A stretch of 44,424 bases of DNA from Alphaproteobacteria bacterium (GCA_005884765.1 VAZV01000219.1:1-44424); one strand, 5' to 3'; shown: positions 16,381-24,600, counted from the stretch's first letter. The notes: a model not told the origin generated them from the sequence alone. Made by a program: numbers and translations.

Positions 16381-17235
16381 ATGAAGCGTTTTGGCCATTT
16401 CATCGCATTGATAGCGCTCAGCTCGCCCGCCCATGCCGATTCTTTTTCGTTCGCCGTCGCCGGGCGCAGCATCCGGATCGAGTCGCCCCGGCATTGTCAC
16501 GCCGCATCCTGCGTCTCGGTATCAATTCCGGGTATCTATCGTTCAAAGCGCTGGCGCGATCGCGATGATGAAGGCGAAGTCGCGCCTGCACCGGCACCCG
16601 TCAGCGCGTCCGCGCGCGGCATCGTCCCGGTGGCTGCGCCCGCCGCGCCGGCGAGCCAATCTCCGGTTCAACCCGCTGCCCTAGCGCCGCCACCGCCCGC
16701 GCCGCCGCCAGCGCCGGCGCCGATCACCGTGCTCGCGGCGCCGTTGCCAAACGTCGAGCCGCTGAAGACGATCCCCGTCGAAGCGCCGCCGGTTGTCGCG
16801 TCAGCGCCCATTCCCGTCCCCGCACCACCAATTGCAGAGGTCGCGCAGCAAACCGAGCACGAGCCCGCCGACACGCCGATCGGCGATTGGCAGACCGAGG
16901 GCAACAAGGGAACGGTTCGGATCGAGCGATGCGGCGAGGCGATGTGCGGCTATGTTCTCGCGCTCACGCCCAACGCCAAGGGCGACACCGTCCTGATCAA
17001 CATGAAGCCCAACGCCGATACCGTGAAATCCGGCACCGTGTGGTCGGGCAATATTTATAGCCGCAGCAGCGGCGGCATCTATCATGCGACGATGACGTTG
17101 AAGGCAACGAACACGCTCCGGGTCGAAGCCTGCGCGCTCGGCCGCTTCTTCTGCTCCGGCAATGATTGGACGCGGAGCGTTGCCAGGCCGGACAAGCTGA
17201 TAACCTCGCAGATATCACCCCGGCCGCCGTCGTGA
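16381..17235 (+). CDS. Exported DUF2147 domain protein (paralogue B)
   Basis: 284 residues with the same plan as paralogue A: signal peptide (MKRFGHFIALIALSSPAHA), N-terminal module DSFSFAVAGRSIRIESPRHC with a second cysteine in AASC, a longer Pro/Ala linker (residues 70-165), and DUF2147 from about residue 165 (IGDWQTEGNKGTVRIERCGE, AMCGYVLALTPNAKG, LINMKPNADTV). GGGAGG at 16370-16375 sets the start. The divergent arrangement suggests inverted duplication or shared control. Confidence 0.87.
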   Translation: MKRFGHFIALIALSSPAHADSFSFAVAGRSIRIESPRHCHAASCVSVSIPGIYRSKRWRDRDDEGEVAPAPAPVSASARGIVPVAAPAAPASQSPVQPAALAPPPPAPPPAPAPITVLAAPLPNVEPLKTIPVEAPPVVASAPIPVPAPPIAEVAQQTEHEPADTPIGDWQTEGNKGTVRIERCGEAMCGYVLALTPNAKGDTVLINMKPNADTVKSGTVWSGNIYSRSSGGIYHATMTLKATNTLRVEACALGRFFCSGNDWTRSVARPDKLITSQISPRPPS

Positions 17236-17266
17236 GCACGGCGCATCGCTGGCTCGGACGCAATAA

Positions 17267-17293
17267 CGCCCGGTGGCCGTAAGCCCCCGGGCG
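17267..17293. terminator. Hairpin between convergent 3' ends
   Basis: CGCCCGG (17267-17273) pairs with CCGGGCG (17287-17293) around a 13-base loop, between the end of the DUF2147 gene (17235) and the end of the 27-codon gene (17327). There is no strong T-tract, so termination is likely but not certain. Confidence 0.5.
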
Positions 17294-17326
17294 CTATCCA
17301 AAAATGTGGGAGAAGTTCGACCGCCG

Positions 17327-17410
17327 CTAGATCATACCAAGCACGATGGCGCCGACGAAGGCGAAGGCGACATAGGCGGTAAAAACGCTCAGCTTGCCGA
17401 CGAACGTCAT
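17327..17410 (-). CDS. 27-residue single-pass membrane peptide
   Basis: Small gene encoding MTFVGKLSVFTAYVAFAFVG followed by AIVLGMI. It is almost entirely one hydrophobic helix after a short N-terminus with one lysine. AAGGGGAG lies about 8 bases before the ATG, a strong ribosome-binding site, and a hairpin follows the stop. The coding pattern (third-position C/G) resembles a translated gene. From memory, near-identical short ORFs are widespread in Bradyrhizobium. Function unknown. Confidence 0.68.
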   Translation of the reverse strand: MTFVGKLSVFTAYVAFAFVGAIVLGMI

Positions 17411-17515
17411 GGGAAGGCTCCCCTTGGTTCACGTCGCTGCCCGCATAACGATTGAGGCTAGCAAAGCGGTTCGAAGCTAAAAAGTAAGCTGTGCTGTCCA
17501 TCCCCGACATGTCCA

Positions 17516-17531
17516 CAGTGCTGCACTGCAG
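17516..17531. promoter_or_regulatory. Two overlapping perfect palindromes
   Basis: CAGTGCTGCACTGCAG contains CAGTGC-T-GCACTG and CTGCA-C-TGCAG, sharing bases 17521-17528. It lies in the 193-bp divergent gap between the 27-residue peptide gene and the extensin-like gene. A protein-binding site is possible; no family is recognised. Confidence 0.3.
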
Positions 17532-17603
17532 ATGACGTGGTTAAAGAAACGTGAAATCAACGTGTTGAAGAGTCCTTAAATATATTCGCGCAAACCTGCG
17601 CGC

Positions 17604-18809
17604 ATGACGCGCGGAGTTCGTTTGTATCTCGTCGGCTCCTTCGTCCTTGTCTCGTTGGCAAGCTGCGGCCGCGGATTCTTCTCCGCCGAACGCGAGCCGT
17701 GGCGGGCCGAGGCTGAAATCGCGTGCCTGAAATCCGGCGCGGTCAAGGAAAGCGCCGAAATCGTCCGCATCGATCCGATTTCGGGCCCCGGCATGTGCGG
17801 GGCCGATTATCCGCTCAAGGTCGCAGCGCTTGGCGAGAGTTCAGGTTCGTTCGGCTTCGCCGACGAGGATCTGAGGCCGCCTGCGATGATCGGCAATCAG
17901 CCGCGCTGGCCGATCCAGCAACCGCGTCCGGCCGCTCCGCAAATTTCAACCTATCCAAGAGCTTCAACCTATCCGCAAACTTATCCGGATAACGCGGTTC
18001 GCGGGCCCGGTTATCCGGCGCCGCCCGGCGCGCCGATTTCGCTGAGCGCGCCCGGCGTCGCGGTTGACGAGGACGACATCAATTTGCCGCCGGAGGGCGT
18101 GCCGGGGGCGCGCCCGCCGATCGGTCGCGCACCCTATCCCGCGACGCCGGCCTACCCGCCGGCGGGCGCAAACTATCCGCCGCAGCAGTTGGGGCCGGCG
18201 CGGGGCAATCCGGTCACTGCCGTCGGTCCGGTCGCGGTGCGGCCGACCGCGACGCTCGCGTGCCCGATCGTCTCGGTGCTGGATCGCTGGCTCGCCGATT
18301 CCGTGCAGCCTGCCGCCCAGCGCTGGTTCGGCGCGCGCGTCGTGGAGATCAAGCAGATTTCCGCCTATTCCTGCCGCGGCATGAACGGCAATCCGAGTGC
18401 GCATATCTCGGAGCACGCGTTCGGCAATGCGCTCGATATCGCGGCCTTCACGCTCGCCGACGGGCGCCGCATCGCGGTGAAGGACGGCTGGAGGGGATTG
18501 CCGGAAGAGCAGGGATTCCTGCGCGACGTGCAGGCCGCCGCCTGCCAGCAGTTCTCGACGGTGCTGGCGCCGGGCTCCAACGTCTATCATTACGATCACA
18601 TCCACGTCGACCTGATGCGCCGCGCCTCGCGGCGCGTCATCTGCGAGCCGCAAGCGGTCTCGGGCGAGGAGATCGCGGCCCGCGCCGGCGCGCGCAACCC
18701 CTACGCCTCGCGCGAGCCGAATGTGACGGGATCGCTGGCGGCCAGCAAAACCGCCTCGCACCGGCGCAGAGCCAAGATCGACGAAGAAGACGAATTCGAA
18801 GACGACTAG
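17604..18809 (+). CDS. Extensin-like C-terminal domain lipoprotein
   Basis: 401 residues. The lipobox SLASC near residue 21 predicts a lipoprotein. A Pro/Tyr-rich central region (residues 95-205, with repeats such as YPRASTYPQTYP) resembles plant extensin. The C-terminal domain (about 210-350) has CPIVSVLDRWLADSVQPAAQ, the metal-site-like SEHAFGNALDIAAF and HYDHIHVDLM, the pattern shared with LAS/M15-type peptidoglycan peptidases. A cell-wall peptidase or binding role in the periplasm is likely. The last 20 residues are acidic. No clear ribosome-binding site is seen before the ATG. Confidence 0.85.
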   Translation: MTRGVRLYLVGSFVLVSLASCGRGFFSAEREPWRAEAEIACLKSGAVKESAEIVRIDPISGPGMCGADYPLKVAALGESSGSFGFADEDLRPPAMIGNQPRWPIQQPRPAAPQISTYPRASTYPQTYPDNAVRGPGYPAPPGAPISLSAPGVAVDEDDINLPPEGVPGARPPIGRAPYPATPAYPPAGANYPPQQLGPARGNPVTAVGPVAVRPTATLACPIVSVLDRWLADSVQPAAQRWFGARVVEIKQISAYSCRGMNGNPSAHISEHAFGNALDIAAFTLADGRRIAVKDGWRGLPEEQGFLRDVQAAACQQFSTVLAPGSNVYHYDHIHVDLMRRASRRVICEPQAVSGEEIAARAGARNPYASREPNVTGSLAASKTASHRRRAKIDEEDEFEDD

Positions 18810-18823
18810 GAAACCGGCGGATT

Positions 18824-18857
18824 TCGTAGGGCGGATTAGCCGAAGGCGTAATCCGCC
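18824..18857 (+). repeat. REP element, left copy
   Basis: A 34-bp sequence starting TCGTAGGGCGGATTAGCC whose core GGCGGATTA pairs perfectly with TAATCCGCC around a 10-base loop. An exact inverted copy lies at 19457-19490 on the other side of the RAYT gene. Confidence 0.92.
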
Positions 18858-18901
18858 GCCCAGCCCCGACACATGGCGCTACTTGTGGTATCCTCCGCCA
18901 C

Positions 18902-19434
18902 ATGCCGAATTATCGTCGCGCGTTCGTTCCTGGCGGGTGCTGGTTCTTCACGGTAAACCTGCTGGATCGGCGGCAAACGCTGCTGGTCGACCATATCGTC
19001 GCCTTGCGCGAGGCTGTTGCCGCCACTCGCCACAGATATTCCTTTGCGATCGACGCATTCGTCGTGCTGCCCGATCATCTGCATGCGATCTGGAGTCTGC
19101 CGCTGGGCGATTACGATTTCTCCACCCGTTGGCGGTTGATCAAAAATCGCTTCGCGAGAGCGTTGCCGAAACGGGAACGGCTGAGCGCCGTTCGAGTCGT
19201 GCGCAACGAGCGCGGCATCTGGCACGGCGATTCTGGGAGCATCTCATTCGTGATGAAGCCGATTATGCGCGCCACATCGAATATTGTTACATCAATCCTC
19301 TGAAGCACCGATTGGTCAGTCGCGTGCGCGACTGGCCGCATTCCTCGTTCCATCGCGACGTGCGAGCCGGATTATTTGCGGCAGATTGGGGCGGCGACAG
19401 TGAGATGACCGGCGATTTCGGCGAGCGACGATGA
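18902..19434 (+). pseudogene. REP-associated tyrosine transposase (RAYT), frameshifted
   Basis: Y1/HUH transposase-like protein that in RAYT systems acts on REP hairpins. The first frame (from ATG 18902) gives MPNYRRAFVPGGCWFFTVNL, and the HUH metal motif appears in LPDHLHAIW. After RNERGIW at about 19221 the homology continues in another frame with RRFWEHLIRDEADYARHIEY and CYINPLKHRLV, which carries the catalytic tyrosine. Restoring one missing base in GGCACGGCGA would rejoin the frames into about 177 residues, normal for the family. The first frame alone ends at 19303 after 133 residues and lacks the tyrosine. Flanking REPs are intact, so the loss looks recent, or is a sequencing error. Confidence 0.85.
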
Positions 19435-19456
19435 TCGGCCCGTCGTTGGCTGGAAT

Positions 19457-19490
19457 GGCGGATTACGCCTTCGGCTAATCCGCCCTACGA
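19457..19490 (-). repeat. REP element, right copy (inverted)
   Basis: Exact reverse complement of the 34 bp at 18824-18857. Together the pair brackets the transposase gene and forms a REPIN-like arrangement. It also lies directly after the 3' end of the FAD-subunit gene at 19497. Confidence 0.92.
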
Positions 19491-19496
19491 TCTCTG

Positions 19497-20420
19497 CTAC
19501 GCCGCCAACCGCTCCAGCAAATCGCGAACGAGCCCGCTTAACAAATCGAGTTTGTATCCGGTCTTCGGCAGCGGCTTGGCGCCGGCGCTTGCTTGCCGCG
19601 CGGCTTCGGCGATCGTCGCGGCATTTGCGGGCTTGTCCTTGAGCACCGCTTCCGAGGCCGAAAGGCGAAGCGGCACGGGTGCGATGCCGCCGGCCGCGAT
19701 GCGGACCAACTCGAAGGTGCCGTTCGCAACCACGGCGCGGGCGCAGACCTCGACCAGCGGCCATTCGGCGTGGCTGCGGCCGATCGCGCGCTTATAGAGG
19801 GCGCGTTCGCCGGCACGCGGGATTTGCAGCACGATTTTCCGGATCATCTCGCCGGATGCGAGCGCATGATCGGCCTTACCGTTGCTTCCGTCACCCAGCA
19901 GATCCGCGATCGAGAGGCCGCTGCGGCGATCGGTTGTGATGGTGGCCTCGTAAGCCGACAGCGCCGCCGCCATGGTGGAGGGATGCGGCGCGACGCAGGG
20001 GCCGAGATCGAACGCCACGCTGTAGAGATGGTTGCCGTTGCGAGCCGGACAATGGGCGCCGCTTTTTTTCAGGCAATCGATGTGCGGATTGCGAAAGTAC
20101 CAGCAGCGCGAGCGCTGCGCGAGGTTGCCGCCGAGCGTCGCGAGATGGCGGACTTGCGGCGTGGCGAGGCCCTGTGCTGCCGCCGCGATGCCGGGATAGG
20201 CTTGCGTGAGGCGGGCGTCAGTTGCGATTGTCCCAATCGTCGTGAACGCGCCGATCGAAGCTGCGCCATCCGCGCTCCACTCGATCGCGCTATCGGCAGC
20301 CGACGCTATATCGATCAGCGGACCGCGCGAGACGCCGCTGCGCCGCCTCTCGGAAAGATCGGTGCCGGCGGCGCGGAATTCCGGCGCTGCGCTTGACGCT
20401 CTCATCGCTGTCGAATTCAT
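19497..20420 (-). CDS. Xanthine dehydrogenase-family FAD-binding subunit (PaoB/HcrB-like)
   Basis: Medium subunit of a molybdenum hydroxylase, 307 residues. The FAD site is at ATPQVRHLATLGGNL (residues 87-100) and IGAFTTIGTIATD. Four cysteines, C106, C116, C124 (CWYFRNPHIDC, HCPARNG) and C142 (GPCVAPHP), match the extra [4Fe-4S]-binding insertion of E. coli PaoB and 4-hydroxybenzoyl-CoA reductase beta subunit. The ATG overlaps the stop of the large-subunit gene (ATGA), so translation is coupled. Electrons would pass from the molybdenum subunit through iron-sulfur centres to FAD. Confidence 0.9.
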   Translation of the reverse strand: MNSTAMRASSAAPEFRAAGTDLSERRRSGVSRGPLIDIASAADSAIEWSADGAASIGAFTTIGTIATDARLTQAYPGIAAAAQGLATPQVRHLATLGGNLAQRSRCWYFRNPHIDCLKKSGAHCPARNGNHLYSVAFDLGPCVAPHPSTMAAALSAYEATITTDRRSGLSIADLLGDGSNGKADHALASGEMIRKIVLQIPRAGERALYKRAIGRSHAEWPLVEVCARAVVANGTFELVRIAAGGIAPVPLRLSASEAVLKDKPANAATIAEAARQASAGAKPLPKTGYKLDLLSGLVRDLLERLAA

Positions 20421-23107
20421 GCGGCGTTCCTCCCTTTGAGCGCGGTGACAAGACGGTCGGGCCGGATCGGGATCTCGGTCAGCCGCACGCCGATCGCGTC
20501 GCGAACAGCGTTCGCAATCGCAGGCGACGTCGGCACGGTCGCGACCTCGCCGATGCCGACGCTGCCGCCGGCCACATGATCGAAACCGCCTTCGTCGAAA
20601 TGCACATCGATGAGCGGCGTGTCGGCGATGCCCGGAATACGGTAATCCTCCATCCCGCCGGTCAGGATGTCGCCTGTAGCCGGATCGACCTCGCGCGTCT
20701 CATAGAGCGCGTAACCGATGCCTTGAATGACCGCACCCGCCGCCTGGCTGCGGGCAAGGGCAGGGGCCGCGATCTTGCCGACCGCAATGCCGGTCGCAAC
20801 GTTGAGCACGCGCACATGACCGAGCCAGGTGTCGACTTCGACCTCGATCACCTGCACCGAGCTCGGGACGCCGGCGCCAACCACCATATTGGCGACCCGC
20901 CGCATGATCCAGCCGAAGATCGTTCCCATGAAACCCGCCTCCTTCAGCGCCGAACGGATTCCGGGAAGCGTTGGCTTCTCGTCCTCCGGCCGCACCGCCG
21001 AGGCCGCGAGATCGGGAGAGGCCGCGATCAGTTCACGCCATGGCGCATTCGAGCCCGGCGTCGGCGGCTGCTTTGAGTTCGCGATGATGGCGGTCTTGAG
21101 TTTTTGAACCGCAAGCAGTGTCGGCGGGATCACCGAGGCGGTGGTCCGGCTGCCGGTTGAAGGCGGCCCTTCCGGCAGATTGGAATCGCCGATCCGCACG
21201 TCGATGTCATGCGGTTCAAGTCCGAATTCCTGTGCGACCGCATTGGCGATCACGCTGCGCGAACCGGTCCCGATATCCTGGATCGCCGCGCTGACGATCA
21301 GGCGTCCGCCCTTGACCATCAGCTCGACCTTCGAGCCGGGCTGCCAGAGATAGAGCCAGTAGCCGGCCGCGACGCCAACGCCGCGGCGGTAGCGGCCGGT
21401 CTGTGTTTCCGGCGGCTTTCGGTTGCGCCAGAGCTCGAGGTTGGATGCCCAGTCGTAAAGCCGCTGCCGGCTGGGATTGGGATCCCAGCGTTTGCGCAGG
21501 AGGATCGGATCGATCTGCATCCGCAAGCTGGCTTCGTCGATCGCCTGTTCCAGCGCGAACGCCATCGGCGGCCCGCCGGGCGCACGGAAGGCGCATCCGG
21601 GCGGCAGATTGCTGACAACGTCGTAATCCGACAGCGCCTTCGCCTGCGCCGGATAGATCAGGCGCGCAAGCCCGGCGATCGTCGAGTTCACGGCAGCGCC
21701 GGTGTCGGCATGGGCCGTGAGCGACAAGACCTGAAGCTCGCCTTGCGCGGACGGCAATAGCGCGATCTTCAGCTCGGCGGCCGGCCGGTAGCCTGTGACG
21801 AAAAGTTCTTCATGCCGGTCGTAGGCGATCCTGACCGGCGCCTTCGCCGCGCGCGCCAGTTCGATCGCCGCAATCGTCTCCATACCGACGCTTCCCTTCG
21901 AGCCAAAACCGCCGCCGACATGATTGGCGATCACGCGCACCTTGGCGTGATCGAGCTTGTAGCGTTTGGCGATTTTCTCCATCAGCTCGAACACCGACTG
22001 CGTTGAGACATGCAGGGTCAGCCGATCGCCGTCGAAGCGGGCGACGGTCGCGTGCGGCTCCAGGCAGGCGTGCTGTTGCGTGCCGGTTCGAAAAGTCGCC
22101 TCGACCAGCAGCGGATCGAGCGCCTGCCGCGCGGCATCGACAAAACTTCGCGCCTTCTTTGCCTTCTGCGAGAACACCGAGGACGGCCCGCGGAGATTGC
22201 CTTTCCAGGGCGCCGGCCCGCCGGCGCCTTCCGAGACGTTGCCGGCCTTCTTGCGGCTCGATCTGTCGAACACGGCCGGAGCATCGCGCTTGCGCGCGGC
22301 GTCCAATCCGATCACGGACGGCAGTGCCTCGCTCGTGATCTTGATGGCGGCGATCGCCGCGATGGCGGTGTTGCGGTCCTTTGCGGCAACGGCGGCGATG
22401 GGTTCGCCGACATAGCGGACGATGCGGTCGTCGCCGAGCAGCGCGATCGCAGCGGCGACGCCCGGCATTGCGCGCGCGGCAGCAAGGTCAATTTCGACGA
22501 TGCGCGCATGCGCAGCCTCCGAGCGCAGGATGACGCCTTCGAGCTGTCCGTCATGGCGGATATCGACGGTGTATTTTGCGAGCCCCGTCACCTTATCGCG
22601 CGCCTCGATGCGGGGCGAAGTGAAGCTGTCGCCGTCGAAGCGGCCGCCGCACGCATCGGCCACGGCGCGGAAAATCCCGTCATAGGCGCCGCAGCGGCAC
22701 AGATGACCCGACAGCGCCGCGCCGATCTCTTCGCGCGACGGTATCGCCGTTCCCCTGGTGGCGCGCCAATCGTCGTGAAACGCAGCGGCCCCGACGATAA
22801 AGCCCGGCGTGCAGAAGCCGCATTGCAGCGCGTCGTGCGCCATGAAGGCCTTCTGGACGGGATGAAGTTTTTCGGCGCCAATGCCTTCGACCGTCGTCAC
22901 GGATTTACCCGCCGCGGCCAGCGCAGGCATCAGGCAGCTCACGACCGGCGCGCCGTCGACGAGCACGGTGCAGGCGCCGCAGACCCCGGACCCGCACACG
23001 AGCTTTGTGCCAGTCAAGCCGAGCCGATCGCGGATGACTTCGACCAGCAGCGCCTCGCGGTCCTCCGGTAGCGGTGAGGGTTGGCCGTTGACCGTCATGG
23101 TGCTCAT
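20417..23107 (-). CDS. Fused [2Fe-2S] and molybdopterin-binding dehydrogenase subunit
   Basis: 896 residues joining what are usually separate small and large subunits of xanthine dehydrogenase-family enzymes. Residues 1-155 carry two [2Fe-2S] sites: C38, C43, C46, C58 (CGSGVCGACTVLVDG) and C96, C99, C137, C139 (CGFCTPGF, LCRCGAYDGI). Residues about 165-890 are the molybdenum domain, starting RIEARDKVTGLAKYTVDIRH, with GGGFGSKGSVGMETIAAIEL, RAPGGPPMAFALEQAIDEAS and the catalytic glutamate near E854 in GSVGIGEVATVP. The substrate is probably an aldehyde or N-heterocycle; not determined. No maturation chaperone is seen nearby. Confidence 0.9.
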   Translation of the reverse strand: MSTMTVNGQPSPLPEDREALLVEVIRDRLGLTGTKLVCGSGVCGACTVLVDGAPVVSCLMPALAAAGKSVTTVEGIGAEKLHPVQKAFMAHDALQCGFCTPGFIVGAAAFHDDWRATRGTAIPSREEIGAALSGHLCRCGAYDGIFRAVADACGGRFDGDSFTSPRIEARDKVTGLAKYTVDIRHDGQLEGVILRSEAAHARIVEIDLAAARAMPGVAAAIALLGDDRIVRYVGEPIAAVAAKDRNTAIAAIAAIKITSEALPSVIGLDAARKRDAPAVFDRSSRKKAGNVSEGAGGPAPWKGNLRGPSSVFSQKAKKARSFVDAARQALDPLLVEATFRTGTQQHACLEPHATVARFDGDRLTLHVSTQSVFELMEKIAKRYKLDHAKVRVIANHVGGGFGSKGSVGMETIAAIELARAAKAPVRIAYDRHEELFVTGYRPAAELKIALLPSAQGELQVLSLTAHADTGAAVNSTIAGLARLIYPAQAKALSDYDVVSNLPPGCAFRAPGGPPMAFALEQAIDEASLRMQIDPILLRKRWDPNPSRQRLYDWASNLELWRNRKPPETQTGRYRRGVGVAAGYWLYLWQPGSKVELMVKGGRLIVSAAIQDIGTGSRSVIANAVAQEFGLEPHDIDVRIGDSNLPEGPPSTGSRTTASVIPPTLLAVQKLKTAIIANSKQPPTPGSNAPWRELIAASPDLAASAVRPEDEKPTLPGIRSALKEAGFMGTIFGWIMRRVANMVVGAGVPSSVQVIEVEVDTWLGHVRVLNVATGIAVGKIAAPALARSQAAGAVIQGIGYALYETREVDPATGDILTGGMEDYRIPGIADTPLIDVHFDEGGFDHVAGGSVGIGEVATVPTSPAIANAVRDAIGVRLTEIPIRPDRLVTALKGRNAA

Positions 23108-23790
23108 TTCCGATCTCCTGACTTTTTGCGGGAGGATTTTTTTGCGATTTTGGGCTTTTTCATATGTGGCTTGTTCATCAGCGGCTTGTTCATCAGCGGC
23201 TTGGGCGACGGGCCGATGGCGCCGGCAACGAGCGTTCGCAGCATGATTTCAAGATCGGCAAGGAAGGCCGCGAGCGGCTGCATGTTCGGGTAGGCGGATT
23301 TGGTTCCGTGGACGGCCATCTCGATGCATCGCCAGAGCTCGCTTGCGGGCATCCGCAATACGAGCCGCTGCCTGCGGCGCATCCGCTCGATCATCGCGAC
23401 ACCCTGCGCGGCATTGAGACCGGCATATTTCTGGTAGAGGTCGCGGCTCTGCCCCAGATGTTCGGAAAACAGCTCCTCGACATGTGGGGAGCCGTCCAGC
23501 GATGCGATCAGATGGGTGAGCCGTGCGGCGATTTGAGCCACGAGAATGTCGGCGAGACCGCCGCCATCCTTCTCCTTGGCGTCCGCTGCCGTGGTCTCGG
23601 CGACACGTGCGTCTTGGTAAAGCCGCTCGATGACGGCGCGGAACAGCGCCTCCTTGGAATCGAAATGATGATACAGCGCCTGCCGCGTCAGCCCCGCGGC
23701 CTCGGCCGCCTGTTCGATCGACGAGCGACGGAATCCATGCCGGCGGAACACGGTCATCGCGGCATCGATAATGCGGTCGCGCGGGGTCAT
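23104..23790 (-). CDS. TetR-family regulator of the molybdenum enzyme operon
   Basis: 228 residues. N-terminal TetR helix-turn-helix: IIDAAMTVFRRHGFRRSSIE and AGLTRQALYHHFDSKEALFR (residues 7-52). The ligand domain ends near residue 195, followed by a basic tail with a duplicated KPLMN and then KKPKIAKKSSRKKSG. It is the first gene of a three-gene unit; its stop overlaps the start of the fused dehydrogenase by four bases, so regulator and enzyme are made from one transcript. The basic tail is unusual for TetR proteins and might add non-specific DNA binding. Ligand unknown, probably the enzyme substrate. Confidence 0.9.
   Translation of the reverse strand: MTPRDRIIDAAMTVFRRHGFRRSSIEQAAEAAGLTRQALYHHFDSKEALFRAVIERLYQDARVAETTAADAKEKDGGGLADILVAQIAARLTHLIASLDGSPHVEELFSEHLGQSRDLYQKYAGLNAAQGVAMIERMRRRQRLVLRMPASELWRCIEMAVHGTKSAYPNMQPLAAFLADLEIMLRTLVAGAIGPSPKPLMNKPLMNKPHMKKPKIAKKSSRKKSGDRK
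23168..23197 (-). repeat. 15-bp tandem duplication in the TetR 3' end
   Basis: GGCTTGTTCATCAGC occurs twice in direct succession, with a partial third copy following, giving the repeated pentapeptide in KPLMNKPLMNKPHMKK. The period equals that of repeats at 628-687 and 28571-28615. Confidence 0.9.
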
Positions 23791-23825
23791 TTGACGAATT
23801 TGACAAAATAGAACGAAACGTCAAA
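23790..23825. promoter_or_regulatory. Inverted repeat at the TetR start
   Basis: TTTGACG (23790-23796) and CGTCAAA (23819-23825) are exact inverted copies 22 bp apart, immediately upstream of the TetR ATG at 23790. Autoregulation through this site is plausible. The right arm, read on the minus strand, gives TTGACG, which could also be a -35 element. Confidence 0.45.
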
Positions 23826-24039
23826 TCACAAAGATGCCATCGCAGCCACCGACGGGACGATGAAGAATACCGGCCCGACGACGATGACTGAGGAAGAATG
23901 GATTGCCCGTCGGGCAGCATTAGTGTGCGTAATGTCGCGATTCTACCACCGCTTAGTCAATGTCGCATTTTGTCGTCGCTCTATTCCAAATCGAGCGCTT
24001 GACGCTTACCCCAAATCAGCGATTTTCTCTCTGCCGTCC

Positions 24040-24530
24040 CGCCCTCACTACAGAGGGGCGTATCGCGATCGTCACGGACGTTGGGTGCGGGATGCGGTGG
24101 ACGCGGCAGCGTCGAGCACGCAATCGGAAATCGCAGGGCAGATTCTTTCGAATCTGTGAGCGGAGCCGGCGCGCTGGACGAACGGCGCTGAAGCGGACGG
24201 CAAAAACGTGTGGTCCTGGCATCCGTTGCTGATGTCAAGTTTGCGGAGGCGCGTCGGCCCAACCGGGCGCGGACGTTTCCTTAATCCGCCGATGACGGTG
24301 GCAAGACGAATTCGTCGCCGAGGAGAGCGCGCTATAAGCCGTTAAAACCATCGCGCAGGGAAGGCCGGACTGTTGCGGTGAACCTGTGGCGACGACGCTC
24401 GTGCGCTTTTTTGTTTGCGTGCGAGGCTGCGGGTGCATCGCGCACCCGGCTTTCCCTGCGCCCTCTTTATCTTTGGGCGAACGTTCATGCAAAGCTCGGG
24501 CGCGATCCGCGCCGCGAGAAAGTGAAGCTG
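24040..24530 (+). repeat. Dispersed intergenic repeat, Bradyrhizobium type
   Basis: The 943 bp between 23790 and 24734 hold no credible gene. Within them this stretch translates in pieces (AYRDRHGRWVRDAVDA, WSWHPLL, RRRGERAISR, HRAPGFPCALFIFG, FMQSSGA) that I recognise from spurious ORFs annotated many times in Bradyrhizobium genomes, so it is probably a multi-copy non-coding repeat with stop codons in every frame. The hairpin CGGGTGCATCGCGCACCCG at 24430-24448 lies inside it. Recognition is from memory; a genome self-comparison was not possible. 23826-24039 shows nothing identifiable. Confidence 0.55.
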
Positions 24531-24600
24531 CGTTTTCGAATTGGCGTTTGAAAATTAGATCAGTGACAATTCGTTGCGTACGAGCGCGCCGTCCTTCCAA

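Noticed and set aside
23860..24159. 99-codon plus-strand frame in the gene-free region
   Set aside because: Its C-terminal half is the dispersed repeat that appears as spurious ORFs in related genomes.
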